A stretch of DNA of 64,000 nt from Halorubrum trapanicum (GTDB lineage Archaea > Halobacteriota > Halobacteria > Halobacteriales > Haloferacaceae): positions 2,771,596 to 2,835,595 of the forward strand of contig NZ_AP017569.1 in assembly GCF_002355655.1 (NCBI RefSeq), written 5' to 3'. A program made the translations under genes and the position numbers. Shown piece by piece: positions 8,569-17,335 of the stretch (positions are counted from its first letter, which is position 1; the number at the start of each line of letters is the position of its first letter). The notes under the pieces are model-generated. The model ran no database searches and was not told the DNA's origin. It was given only the letters and a program-made list of their open reading frames with translations.

Positions 8569-9327
8569 GTGGCATCCCGACAGGGCGGGTCGGGGGACGC
8601 GGAGCCCCTCGGGCCCGGATCGACGGAGCGTCGGACCGCTTCCACGACCGCCGCCGCGAGCCGAGAGGACGACGTACGGTCTCGGTCGCCGCCGGAGTCG
8701 CCGGCGCGCCGCCGCGCTCGCGCCGGCCGATCCGACCGGACCGGCCGAAGCCGGGAGTATCGGTCGGTCGATTCGCCGCGCGGCGGGGAGGCCGCCGCCC
8801 GGACGCCGGAGGACCCGCCCGTGCGCGACCCTTCGCTTTACGCGCTCACCGACCACTTCCGCGAGCGGCTCGAACAGCCCGGTCGGTACGTCTCGACGCG
8901 CAGCGTGAGCGACGCGATCCGTGAGGGACAGCTCCGCTGGAACAGCACCGACGGCTGGCGGTTCGCCCTCGTCGAGGGCGGCGTCCGCTTCGTCGTGGTC
9001 GTGGGCGACACGGAGACGAACTCCCCGGTCGTCGTCACCGGCTGGACCGAGGTCGCGGACCGCGAGGCCGCCCTCGAAGCCTCGCGGTGGGACGGCGTCG
9101 ACGTCGACACCATCGCCGTGCGCGCCGCCCTGAGCGAGTCGGCGTCGACGCCGATCCCCGACCGGATCCGGCCCCGGACCGTCACCCGCCCGTTCGAGGT
9201 CGGCGAGCACCGCCTCGAGACCGAGCCGGGCGAACCGTTCGTGCGCTGTACCGACTGCGGCTGTCGGTTCCGCTCGAAGGAGGGGATCACCTCGCGGCGG
9301 TGTCGACAGCGGTCCCCGGGTCGGTAG
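8569..9327 (+). CDS. Hypothetical protein with DUF4258-like core and C-terminal Cys cluster
   Basis: 252 residues from a GTG. The first about 85 residues are Arg/Ser/Pro-rich and probably disordered. The ordered part starts YALTDHFRERLEQPGRYVS and continues with GWRFALVEGGVRFVVVVGDT, an alpha/beta pattern like DUF4258-type 'toxin-like' domains. The C-terminus has CTDCGC ... RRC, a likely zinc site. A TTAA box about 30 bases upstream supports the start, but an internal GTG (8821) just before the folded part is a real alternative. Function unknown. Confidence 0.6.
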   Translation: MASRQGGSGDAEPLGPGSTERRTASTTAAASREDDVRSRSPPESPARRRARAGRSDRTGRSREYRSVDSPRGGEAAARTPEDPPVRDPSLYALTDHFRERLEQPGRYVSTRSVSDAIREGQLRWNSTDGWRFALVEGGVRFVVVVGDTETNSPVVVTGWTEVADREAALEASRWDGVDVDTIAVRAALSESASTPIPDRIRPRTVTRPFEVGEHRLETEPGEPFVRCTDCGCRFRSKEGITSRRCRQRSPGR

Positions 9328-9391
9328 CCGGCGACGTTATTTATTAACGATAGCCGAACGGCGAAGTTGATTCTCAGGAGCCACCTTAGTG

Positions 9392-9777
9392 CGGTGGCGC
9401 GTGCCTGCGAGCGGCCGCTAGGCCGCGAGCCAGCACGCGCGAGGGAGTCGCTGGCGGCGCCAGCCGCCAGCGACGAGGCTGGGGAGGTGTGAGGCTGCGG
9501 TGCGGGGTGGTCGGGTGGGACTCAAAGGGGCAGTCGCCGGCGGCGAAGCCGCCGGCTGCCCGTGGCGCGTAGCGCCACGCTGCCGCGAGGGCGAAGGCGC
9601 GCGACGCAAGGACCGCAGGAGTGAGCGAAGCGAACGACGAGGACCGCAGCGAGCGCACCGAGCCCTCGCGGCTGGGGCTTTGGAAGTGTCGTCCGTCGAT
9701 CTAATAGTAGATATTTATCACTGAGCGGCTGGGGCTTTGGAGTGCTCTCCGCGGCGAGAGCGGTTACTTATAAATAG
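9392..9777 (+). repeat. Dispersed structured repeat, copy A
   Basis: Fills most of the gene-free stretch 9328-9934. Order: GGTGGCGCG; hairpin GCGGCC/GGCCGC (9411-9426); hairpin with 11-bp arms (9447-9457 and 9464-9474); invariant GAGGCTGGGGAGG (9475-9487); GGGACTCAAAGGGGCAGTC; two variable hairpins; a closing stem GCCGCGAGGG/CCCTCGCGGC (9582-9591 with 9663-9672); then CTGGGGCTTTGG. The last motif is repeated at 9729-9740. It ends at a TTATAAATAG box, and another TTATAAAT lies at 9871. Not protein coding. Family relationship to the copies near 16.8, 19.2 and 40.3 kb is direct from sequence; function unknown. Confidence 0.8.
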
Positions 9778-9934
9778 TGGCTGAACTACCGGAGCCGGGC
9801 CCGCGAGTTCGGTGACGATACGGCTACTCGGCCCCCTGTCGGACGAGCGAACCCGCGCTGTCCCAGTTATTTATAAATCGTTCAACTCATCGCCGTCTCG
9901 GCGGCGTCGTCGACTCGGTCGGAGTCGGATCCGC

Positions 9935-10078
9935 CTACAACCCGATGATGTCGTCGAGTTCGACGTCGCTCACGCGGCCGCCGCACACCGCGCACTCCGC
10001 GACGTCACGGGGACCGGCCCCGCCTTCCATGTGAAGGTTGCCGCACTCGGTACACACTTCGAATTCAGCGTCAAGCAT
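9935..10078 (-). CDS. Small zinc-ribbon protein (47 aa)
   Basis: Begins MLDAEFEVCTECGNLHMEGG and ends with CAVCGGRVSDVELDDIIGL. Two CxxC knuckles separated by about 20 residues form a complete zinc ribbon. The protein consists of little else. The ATG before the first knuckle was chosen because the upstream extension lacks structure. It is divergent from the Rad25-like helicase gene. Such mini zinc ribbons are common in haloarchaea and their roles are mostly unknown. Confidence 0.75.
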   Translation of the reverse strand: MLDAEFEVCTECGNLHMEGGAGPRDVAECAVCGGRVSDVELDDIIGL

Positions 10079-10241
10079 GGGGCCGGACGTTTTCGGAATC
10101 CGCCGTATATGTTTTGTGTCGGAGACGGCCGACCGCGCCGGACGGGACCGGCCGTGCCGGGCGGGGCCGACCGTGTCGGACGCGGTCGACGGTCGGCCCG
10201 GTGACGCTACCCCTTTCCGCCTCGCGGCCGAAGCGGCGACG

Positions 10242-12125
10242 ATGACCGACGACACCGGCGACGACGCCGGAAATGATCATGACGACAACCTCTCCTTAGA
10301 CCGCTTCCACGAGGCGCTCGAAGCCGAGGAGCGCCCGGTCGCGACCGCGAGCGAGGTGGCCCGCCGACTCGGAACGACGCAGGCCGCGGCCCGCGACGCC
10401 CTCGGCGCGCTCGTCGACCGCGGCGACGTGGACCGGCTCGACGTCGAGGCCGACCCCGTCGTCTTCTACCCGCGCGACTGGGGCGCGTTAGCGAGCCGCG
10501 AGCGCGTCGTGGTCTTCCCGAAGCGCCGCGAGATCGTCGTCGACCGCCCCACTCAGTACACCCGCGCGCGGCTCTCGCAGTTCGCGAACCTCGTCGACAC
10601 CACCGGCACGGAGCCCGGCACGCGCGGCTACCTCTACCGGATCCGGCAGGAGGACGTGTGGGCCGCGCCGTTCGACGACGCCGACGCGGTCGTCGACGCG
10701 CTGCGCTCCGTGCTCCCGCGCCGCTTCGAACACCTCGAAGACTGGGTGCGCGACCAGTGGCGTCGCGCGCACCGCTTCCGGCTGTACACCCACGCCGACG
10801 GCTACGTGGTCCTCGAGGCCGCCTCGGAGAACCTGATGGGAAACGTCGCGGACCAGCACCTCGACGACGACCACCTCCGCGCGCCCATCTCGGACACCGA
10901 GGCGTGGGTCAACGAGGACGCCGTCGCCGCGGTGAAGCGCGCGCTCTACGACGCGGGCTATCCCGTCGAGGACGACCGCGACCTCGAGACCGGCGATCCG
11001 GTCGAGATCGAACTCACCACCGACCTCCGCGACTACCAGGCGACCTGGGTCGATGAGTTCCTCGACCGCAAGTCGGGCGTGTACGTCGGCCCGCCCGGCT
11101 CCGGCAAGACCGTCGCCGCGATCGCGACGATCGCCGCGGTCGGCGGAGAGACCCTCATCCTCGTGCCCTCGCGCGAACTCGCCGACCAGTGGCGCGAGGA
11201 GTTGCTCGACCACTCCACGGTCGATCCCGCCGACATCGGGCTCTACCACGGCGGGACCAAGGAGATCCGCCCGGTGACGATCGCGACCTACCAGATCGCG
11301 GGGATGGACCGCCACCGGAGCCTCTTCGACTCCCGCGAGTGGGGGCTGATCTGCTTCGACGAGGCCCACCACGTCAGCGCCCCCGTCTACTCCCGGACCG
11401 CCGAGCTCCAGAGCAAACACCGGCTCGGCCTCTCGGCGACGCCCGTCAGCGAGACCGGCAGCGAGGAGGAGATATACACCCTGATCGGCCAGCCCATCGG
11501 CGCCGACTGGGACGCGTTGTTCGAGGCCGGCTTCGTCCAGGAGCCCGAGGTCGAGATCCGCTACGTGCCGTGGCGCGACGAGCTGGCGCAGAGCGAGTAC
11601 GCCGCCGCGGACGGCCGGGAGCGCAGACGCCTCGCGGCCGAGAACCCCGCGAAGATAGAGGAGATCCGATACCTGCTGGCCGCCCACCGCGACAAGAAGG
11701 CGCTCGTCTTCGTCGAGTACCTCGATCAGGGCGAGGCGATCGCCGACGCGCTCGGCGCCCCGTTCATCAGCGGGGAGACGCCGCACCACGAGCGCGCGGA
11801 GCTGTTCCGGCGGTTCCGCGCGGAGGACGGTGGCACCGCCGACACTGCTGGCACCGACGACGGCCTCGACGTCCTCGTCGTCTCCCGCGTCGGCGACGAG
11901 GGGATCGACCTCCCGAACGCCGAGCTCGCGGTCGTCGCGAGCGGCCTCGGCGGCTCCCGGCGACAGGGGTCGCAGCGCGCCGGCCGGACGATGCGGCCGA
12001 CCGGCTCCGCGCTCGTCTACGTCCTCGCGACCCGGGGCTCCAGCGAGGAGGAGTTCGCGCAGCGGCAGATGCGCCACCTCGGCCGGAAGGGCGTCCGCGT
12101 CCGCGAGACGAATATCGCGGAGTAG
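10242..12125 (+). CDS. XPB/Rad25-like superfamily 2 DNA helicase
   Basis: 627 residues. An N-terminal region of about 265 residues includes a winged-helix-like segment (ATASEVARRLGTTQAAARDAL). The helicase core follows: LRDYQATWVDEFL (Q-like motif), Walker A GPPGSGKT (about 283), LVPSRELADQW (Ia), DEAH box CFDEAHHV (about 373), LGLSATP (III), and in the second RecA domain VVSRVGDEGIDLPNA and QRAGRTMRP (VI). This matches archaeal Rad25/XPB helicases, which act in DNA unwinding linked to repair or transcription. I start at MTDDTGDD, where the acidic haloarchaeal N-terminus begins. Confidence 0.88.
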   Translation: MTDDTGDDAGNDHDDNLSLDRFHEALEAEERPVATASEVARRLGTTQAAARDALGALVDRGDVDRLDVEADPVVFYPRDWGALASRERVVVFPKRREIVVDRPTQYTRARLSQFANLVDTTGTEPGTRGYLYRIRQEDVWAAPFDDADAVVDALRSVLPRRFEHLEDWVRDQWRRAHRFRLYTHADGYVVLEAASENLMGNVADQHLDDDHLRAPISDTEAWVNEDAVAAVKRALYDAGYPVEDDRDLETGDPVEIELTTDLRDYQATWVDEFLDRKSGVYVGPPGSGKTVAAIATIAAVGGETLILVPSRELADQWREELLDHSTVDPADIGLYHGGTKEIRPVTIATYQIAGMDRHRSLFDSREWGLICFDEAHHVSAPVYSRTAELQSKHRLGLSATPVSETGSEEEIYTLIGQPIGADWDALFEAGFVQEPEVEIRYVPWRDELAQSEYAAADGRERRRLAAENPAKIEEIRYLLAAHRDKKALVFVEYLDQGEAIADALGAPFISGETPHHERAELFRRFRAEDGGTADTAGTDDGLDVLVVSRVGDEGIDLPNAELAVVASGLGGSRRQGSQRAGRTMRPTGSALVYVLATRGSSEEEFAQRQMRHLGRKGVRVRETNIAE

Positions 12126-12191
12126 CCCGCGACTCGCTCCCCGCGACCCGACCCCCTCGGCCTCCGGAGCGAGTCGAACCGAATCGGCGGG

Positions 12192-12746
12192 TCAGATCGA
12201 GTCCGCGAGGTGCTCGGCCGCCTCCTCGATCTCCCCCTCGTTCTCGACGAACCGAACGGGTGCGTTCTGGTCCCTCGCGTACTGGAGCGCCGCGGACCGG
12301 TTGAGGTCCTGCTCGAAGTCGATCCGGCGTTCGGTGACCCCGTTGAGGTCGCGGTCGCTCTCTCGTCGCCGTTCGAGGATCGTCGCCGGCTCCGCCTCCA
12401 CGAGGACGAACGCGTCAGGCGAGACGTCTTGGAGCACTTCGACCGGTAACCCCTGGACGTAGCCGGTCCGCGTTTCGACCGCGAGGTGCGTCGAGAGGAT
12501 CACGTTCGTCGTCTCCGCCTCCTCGGCGACGAACTCGCCCGCGCGACGCTGGAGGCGACGCGTTTCGGTCTGCGAGAGCGTGCCGAGTCGGGCCCGCTCG
12601 GTCGTGATGCCCATCGCCGCCGCCTGTTCGAGCATCACGTCACCGAAGTTGATCAGCTTGTACCCGTCTCCGAGTCCGCGTCGGACCGCCTGGCAGACGC
12701 TGGAGAGGCCGACGCCGTTGACTCCCGACACGAGCGTGACGGACAT
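12192..12746 (-). CDS. adkA: Archaeal AdkA-type adenylate kinase
   Basis: 184 residues, matching the short archaeal adenylate kinase family (ATP + AMP to 2 ADP). The loop is GVNGVGLSS, lacking the usual GK; archaeal AdkA enzymes also deviate here (GVPGVGGTT), so this is not itself a sign of inactivity. Further family features are YKLINFGDVMLE, STHLAVET-GYVQGLP and the C-terminal NRSAALQYA. The gene starts inside the stop codon of the upstream small gene (ATGA), so they form an operon. Ser in place of Thr at the loop end is notable and could affect Mg-ATP binding. Confidence 0.78.
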   Translation of the reverse strand: MSVTLVSGVNGVGLSSVCQAVRRGLGDGYKLINFGDVMLEQAAAMGITTERARLGTLSQTETRRLQRRAGEFVAEEAETTNVILSTHLAVETRTGYVQGLPVEVLQDVSPDAFVLVEAEPATILERRRESDRDLNGVTERRIDFEQDLNRSAALQYARDQNAPVRFVENEGEIEEAAEHLADSI

Positions 12747-13030
12747 CAGAAGCTCACCTCGTTCTCCTCGCCCCCCGGGGTCCCGCCGCGGTCGTCGTAG
12801 TACCGGCGGCCGATGAACTGTGCGCCGACGAGTATCATCAGCGTGTCGTAGAGGGCGTCCGCGGAGTCGAACGTCTCGACGTCCGATCGGTCGATGACCG
12901 CCCGGATCGTCGTTGACTCTCCGTCCGGCGGCGACAGCTCCGTGTCACCGACCGTCTCAATCACCTCGTCCCGGGGCGCCGGAAACTCCAGCTTCCTCGC
13001 GAACAGGTCGCGCGTTTCTGGTAAGCGCAT
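12746..13030 (-). CDS. DUF5789-like haloarchaeal small protein
   Basis: 94 residues starting MRLPETRDLFARKLEFPAPR. The pattern 'helix-EFP-hydrophobic-helix' with YDTLMILVGAQFIGRRYYDD near the C-terminus fits the small haloarchaeal DUF5789 family as I remember it. No catalytic residues are evident. It overlaps the AdkA-type kinase gene by the ATGA junction and is probably co-transcribed with it. Upstream ATGs exist, but MRLPETR is the natural start. Function unknown. Confidence 0.68.
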   Translation of the reverse strand: MRLPETRDLFARKLEFPAPRDEVIETVGDTELSPPDGESTTIRAVIDRSDVETFDSADALYDTLMILVGAQFIGRRYYDDRGGTPGGEENEVSF

Positions 13031-13189
13031 ACATACCATACGACAGCGCACGCGAGGATAAGTGCACATGTGACTCGGTCGTCACGGTTTCTCCGAGGCG
13101 TTCCCTCCCGGCCCGGGGCGGGTCCGCGCGATCGCTCGCGGACCGTCGGCGGGCGAAGCTTTCAACACCCGCTCCGGCGACTTCGCGAC

Positions 13190-14911
13190 ATGGACGCCGA
13201 CGAGCCTTCGCCCGCCGCCGACAGGGACGCCGAGCCCCCGACCGTCGCGGAGGCGGTCGTCGACGCCATGCTCGACCGCGGCGTCGACACCGTCTTCGGC
13301 ATCCCCGGAAAGCAGACCCTCCCGCTGAACCGGGCGCTCGCCGACCGCGACGCGCGGTTCGTCGTCGCCCGCCACGAGACCGCCGTCCCCCATCAGGCGT
13401 GGGGGTACGCCGAGACGAGCGCGCCGGGCGCGATGGCCGCCACCTGCGTCGTCCCCGGCCCGGGCGACACGAACGCGATGAACGGGCTGAAGAACGCCCT
13501 GAACGACTGCGTCCCTCTCCTCCACCTCGCCGTCGAGACGGAGCGCTCAGTGCGCGGCGGCGACGGCATCCACGAGACGCCCCCGGAGACGTACGACACG
13601 GTCGTCAAGGAGAACGTCCTCGTGGACTCGCCCGCGGGCGCGGTCCCCGCGGTCGCCGAGGCGATCCGGACCGCCCGCGAACACCCGCAGGGCCCGGTCC
13701 GCGTCGGGATCCCGAAGGACGTCCTCGCGGGCCGCACGCCCCAGCCGGCGGTGGGCGACCGCGGCCCCTCGCCACCGCCGGCTCCGCCCGCGGAGGCGGT
13801 CGCAGAGGCCGCCGACCTCTTGACCGACGCGACGGCGCCCGTCGTCCTCGCCGGCGGCGGCGTCAGGCGGTCGGGCGCGAGCGACGCGCTCCGGGCGGTC
13901 GCCGAGTCGTTCGACGTGCCCGTCGCGACGACGTACAAGGGGAAGGGGACGCTCCCGGAGTCGCACCCGCTGTCGGCCGGCGTCCTCTGTGGCGGCGCGA
14001 GCGCGGAGCTCCGCGACCTCCTCGCGGGCGCCGACGTCGGCCTCGTCGTCGGCTCCGATCTCGACGCGGTCGCGACCGCCTCGTGGTCCGTCTCGATGCC
14101 CGATACGCTGGTCCACGTCACGCTCGACGGCGACGACGTGGGGTTCGGCTACGAGACCGACCTCGGCGTCGTCGCCGACGCCGACCGCTTCCTCCGCGCG
14201 CTCGACGAGGAATTCGCCGACGAGCGCACGCCGCCTCGCGACCGCGACGGCGCCGAGCGCGCCGAGGCGGTCCGCGCGGCCGACCGCGGCCGGTTCGCGG
14301 CGCTCTCCGAGGGCCGCGGTCCCGACGACCCGCTCCGCTCGGTCGAAGTCCTCTCGGCGGTGCGCGACGCGGTCCCCGACGAGGCGGTCGTGACCGCCGA
14401 CGCGGGCGGGTTCCGGCTGTGGACGCTCGTCTCGTTCCCCGCGTCCGGGCCGCGCTCGTACGTCAACCCGGGCTCGTGGGCGACGATGGGCACCGGCGTC
14501 CCGTCCGCGATCGGCGCCAAGCTGGCGAACCCGGACCGCGACGTGGTAGCGCTCACCGGCGACGGGGGGCTGATGATGTGCGTTCACGAACTTCACACGC
14601 TTGCGAGCGAGGGGATAGACGTCACCGTCGTCGCGCTCAACAACGACGACTACGCGATCATCAGCGAGGAGGCGTCGCGATCGTACGAGTTCTCCGAGGG
14701 CGCCTACGGCTGGGCGGAGACCGGGCTCGACCTCGTCGCGGTCGCGTCGGGCATGGGCCTGCCGGCCGAGCGCGTCCGCGAGCGCGACGCCGTCGGCGAC
14801 GCCGTCGAGCGCGCTCGGACTCGGGACGGGCCCGCGCTCGTCGAGGTCGTCACCGACCCGAACGAGCCGCAGGCGAGCGAGTGGATGACCGGGGCGCGAC
14901 CGGGCGAGTAG
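13190..14911 (+). CDS. Thiamine diphosphate-dependent enzyme, acetolactate synthase-like
   Basis: 573 residues with the full ThDP-enzyme layout. The pyrimidine-binding domain (about 25-195) has the catalytic Glu in ARHETAVPHQ and the loop GPGDTNAMNGL. A central domain of Rossmann type (about 210-330) contains LAGGGVRRSG. The PP domain has GDGGLMM ... LNNDDYAI (about 460-490), which holds Mg and the diphosphate. It resembles acetolactate synthase large subunits and related decarboxylases, but there is no neighbouring ilvN or ilvC, so a catabolic or unrelated decarboxylase role is more likely than valine synthesis. The ATG lies after the disordered stretch. Confidence 0.85.
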   Translation: MDADEPSPAADRDAEPPTVAEAVVDAMLDRGVDTVFGIPGKQTLPLNRALADRDARFVVARHETAVPHQAWGYAETSAPGAMAATCVVPGPGDTNAMNGLKNALNDCVPLLHLAVETERSVRGGDGIHETPPETYDTVVKENVLVDSPAGAVPAVAEAIRTAREHPQGPVRVGIPKDVLAGRTPQPAVGDRGPSPPPAPPAEAVAEAADLLTDATAPVVLAGGGVRRSGASDALRAVAESFDVPVATTYKGKGTLPESHPLSAGVLCGGASAELRDLLAGADVGLVVGSDLDAVATASWSVSMPDTLVHVTLDGDDVGFGYETDLGVVADADRFLRALDEEFADERTPPRDRDGAERAEAVRAADRGRFAALSEGRGPDDPLRSVEVLSAVRDAVPDEAVVTADAGGFRLWTLVSFPASGPRSYVNPGSWATMGTGVPSAIGAKLANPDRDVVALTGDGGLMMCVHELHTLASEGIDVTVVALNNDDYAIISEEASRSYEFSEGAYGWAETGLDLVAVASGMGLPAERVRERDAVGDAVERARTRDGPALVEVVTDPNEPQASEWMTGARPGE

Positions 14912-14983
14912 CCACTCGGTTTCACGCCGGGCGTTTCCGACATCTGAAGCGATCTATATGGGCGCCGGCTCCCGAGTTGGCGT

Positions 14984-15475
14984 ATGAGAAACCCGTGGGT
15001 TCACGACGATGTCCCGGACGATCCCGGAAGGGGCTACGACGGTCCCGTCCGCCTGCTGGCGGCGTTCATGTGGGGCTCGCTGGCGCTCCTCGTCGGCGGG
15101 TTCGTCCTGCTCTCCGGAGCGGGCGTCGTCGACCTCGCCGACGGCGGATCCCTCGGCGAGGTCGTGACCGGAGTCGTCGCCGCGCTCGCGGTGGCGTTGG
15201 CGCTCCCCGTCCTCTTGAAGCTGCTCGCGATATCGCGCGCGCTCGCCGCCCTTGCGTTCCTCGTCACGGGCGCGTCCGTCGGTCGGTTCGTGATCGCCCG
15301 CGAGCCCGAGCGGTTCCGGGCGCTCCTCGACGCGCGCGACGGGCTGGCCGAGAACGCGGGCGCGCTCGGTGACCTCTTCGACGTCGTCGACTCGCTGTCA
15401 CCTGCGATGACCGACGGCGCGACGGCGGTCGTCGACGGCGCGATCGCCGCCGTCATCGCCTTCCCGGCCGCGTGA
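14984..15475 (+). CDS. Small integral membrane protein
   Basis: 163 residues. A polar start MRNPWVHDDVPDD is followed by three to four hydrophobic segments (about 23-45, 58-82, 84-100 and a weak one at the C-terminus). The stretch REPERFRALLDARDGLAEN forms a charged helix between the third segment and the end. No motif links it to a transport or enzyme family. It is in the same direction as the ThDP enzyme but separated by about 70 bases. Function unknown. Confidence 0.7.
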   Translation: MRNPWVHDDVPDDPGRGYDGPVRLLAAFMWGSLALLVGGFVLLSGAGVVDLADGGSLGEVVTGVVAALAVALALPVLLKLLAISRALAALAFLVTGASVGRFVIAREPERFRALLDARDGLAENAGALGDLFDVVDSLSPAMTDGATAVVDGAIAAVIAFPAA

Positions 15476-15563
15476 TCCGGTCGTGCCGGCGGGTCGAACT
15501 GTCGCTTTCGCGGCGCGCGCGACGGGACGTGAGCCTTAACAACTCTCGTTGTGAATCCCGTCC

Positions 15564-16628
15564 ATGACGCATCCGAACGACGTCGCCGTCGGGATCGTCG
15601 GCCTCGGCGGTATCGGGTCCCACCACGCGACGAAGCTGGTCGAACGCGGCGCGAACCTCGTCGGCGGGATGGACATCGACGCGGACGCCCGCGCGCGGTT
15701 CCACGAGGAGTTCGACCTCCCCGCCTACGAGGAGGAAGCGGCCCTCTACGAGGCGTGCGATGCCGTGCTTATTACCACGCCGAACCGCTTCCACGAGGAG
15801 TACGCGACCACGGCGCTGGAAGCGGGCCTCGACGTGCTCTTGGAGAAGCCGCTGGCGCACACGCTCGAGAGCGCCGAGCGCATCGCCGAGGCCGCCCGCG
15901 CCGCCGAGGGGTTCTGTATGGTCGGGTTCAACAACCGGTTCGCGGAGCCCGTTCGGGTGATCAAACACTACCAAGACGAGGGGCGGTTCGGCGAGACGAC
16001 CCACGTCGAGGCGAACTACGTGCGCCGGCGCGGGGTTCCCGGCCGCGGCTCGTGGTTCACGTCGGCGGACGTCGCCGGCGGCGGCTCGCTCATCGACATC
16101 GGCGTCCACGCGATCGACCTAGCCCTCTACTTCCTCGACCATCCCGAGGTCGTCGAGGTCTCCGGCGAGACGCGCTCGGAGTTCGGCGGCCGCGACGACT
16201 ACGCGTACGTCCACATGTGGGGCGACGACAACGGTCCGGAGGGGTTCGACGTCGACGACTCCGCGTCGGCGTTCATCCGCGGCGCCGACGGCTCCACGGT
16301 GTCGCTGGAGGTCGCGTGGGCGACGAACCGCCCGGCAACGGACGAGTTCGTCGTTCGCGGCACCGAGGCGGGCGCGACGTTCGACCGCGGCAGCGACGAC
16401 CTCACCATCCACGAGGCTGGCGTCGGCGGGGGCCACCACCTCACGGACGCGACGGTCGAGACGCGCGAGGGCGACGCCCACGCCGCCGAGCAGGCGACCT
16501 TCCTCGAAGCGGTCGCCGCGGGCGAGGCGCCCGCGATCAACACCGTCGAGGAGGGGTTACGCGTCCAGCGCGTCATCGACGCCATCTACCGGTCCTCGGA
16601 GACCGGCGCGGCGGTCCGGCTGGACTGA
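15564..16628 (+). CDS. Gfo/Idh/MocA family NAD(P)-dependent oxidoreductase
   Basis: 354 residues. N-terminal Rossmann domain with VGIVGLGGIGSHHATKLVE, then the diagnostic LEKPLAHTLE (Lys of the EKP motif about residue 95). The C-terminal domain has GGGSLIDIGVHAIDLALYF, where Asp and His form the catalytic site. Members oxidise or reduce sugars, inositols or related polyols. The protein is of normal family length. There are no sugar genes next to it, so the substrate cannot be inferred. Confidence 0.9.
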   Translation: MTHPNDVAVGIVGLGGIGSHHATKLVERGANLVGGMDIDADARARFHEEFDLPAYEEEAALYEACDAVLITTPNRFHEEYATTALEAGLDVLLEKPLAHTLESAERIAEAARAAEGFCMVGFNNRFAEPVRVIKHYQDEGRFGETTHVEANYVRRRGVPGRGSWFTSADVAGGGSLIDIGVHAIDLALYFLDHPEVVEVSGETRSEFGGRDDYAYVHMWGDDNGPEGFDVDDSASAFIRGADGSTVSLEVAWATNRPATDEFVVRGTEAGATFDRGSDDLTIHEAGVGGGHHLTDATVETREGDAHAAEQATFLEAVAAGEAPAINTVEEGLRVQRVIDAIYRSSETGAAVRLD

Positions 16629-16690
16629 GCGGCCCCGTTGAAACCCTCTACAAGAACCATATTCGGCCCCAGTTCCGTTCAATATAGAGG
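16627..16690 (+). other. Short footprint with a GTTGAAAYCC core, possible insertion-sequence terminus
   Basis: CCCCGTTGAAACCCTCTAC is followed by CATATTCGGCC. A clearly related stretch (CTCCGTTGAAATCCCTTC followed by GTATGTTCGCC) occurs at 18888-18925, and a shorter one (CTCTGTTGAATTTTG) at 4188. No transposase is nearby. I read these as terminal remnants of an insertion sequence or miniature element; they lie close to copies B and C of the structured repeat. Confidence 0.35.
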
Positions 16691-16796
16691 AAGGGATGAG
16701 CGATAGCGGGAGTGGGTATCGCAGATCGGCGGCCGCGAGGTAGTATTTAAATGACCGAGAGCGACGGCGACAACCGCTTATAAATCAGGCTGCGGT

Positions 16797-17167
16797 CGGC
16801 GCGCCTGCGAGCGGCCGCCATTGGCGGCCGCGAGCCAGCCCGCGAGGGACGCCGCGAACGCCCGCAGGGCGTGAGCGGCGAGGCTGGGGAGGTGTGAGGT
16901 GCCGTGCGGGGCTGTCTGGGGCGGGACTCAAAGGGGCAGTCGCGAGGCGGACGCAGGCGTTCACGAGAGCAGAGCTCTCGTGAGCCAATCAGAACGCGGA
17001 GCGTTCTGATGACGACGTAAGCACCGCAGCGAAGGAGCGCCAGCGACTGAGCGAGGAGCACAGCGAGCGTGCGTCCGCCCCGCGACTGGGGCTTTGGAGG
17101 TACTCACCGCAGCAGCGTCAGTCACTTATAAATAGCCGACAACAACACTCCAACTCCCCTTATAAAC
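16797..17167 (+). repeat. Dispersed structured repeat, copy B
   Basis: Occupies the middle of the 700-base gene-free region 16629-17335. Hairpin 1 is GCGGCCGCC/GGCGGCCGC (16811-16831). Hairpin 2 is closed by CGCCGC/GCGGCG with inner ACGCCC/GGGCGT (16850-16880). Then come invariant GAGGCTGGGGAGG (16880-16892) and GGGACTCAAAGGGGCAGTC. A long stem CAGTCGCG + GGCGGACGC pairs with GCGTCCGCC + CGCGACTG (16937-16954 with 17071-17088) and encloses two perfect hairpins (CACGAGAGC and ATCAGAACGC). CTGGGGCTTTGG follows, and the unit ends in boxes TTATAAATAG (17126) and TTATAAAC (17160). A TTATAAATC also precedes it at 16778. Confidence 0.85.
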
Positions 17168-17335
17168 GGCCTCACTCACGACGTACAACACTCACTCCCG
17201 GTATCGATCGGGAAGCACCGGTCATCGATCGACTGTTACAGGTGAGAATCTGTCAGCGACGACGCCCCGACCGTCGGTGACGCCCGCCGCGATGGGAACC
17301 TATTCGGTGCTGGGGGCCGTTTCCGCGGACAACTC

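Noticed and set aside
16747..17061. Minus-strand open frames within repeat copy B
   Set aside because: They run through hairpins and differ in other copies; the repeat family does not preserve any reading frame.
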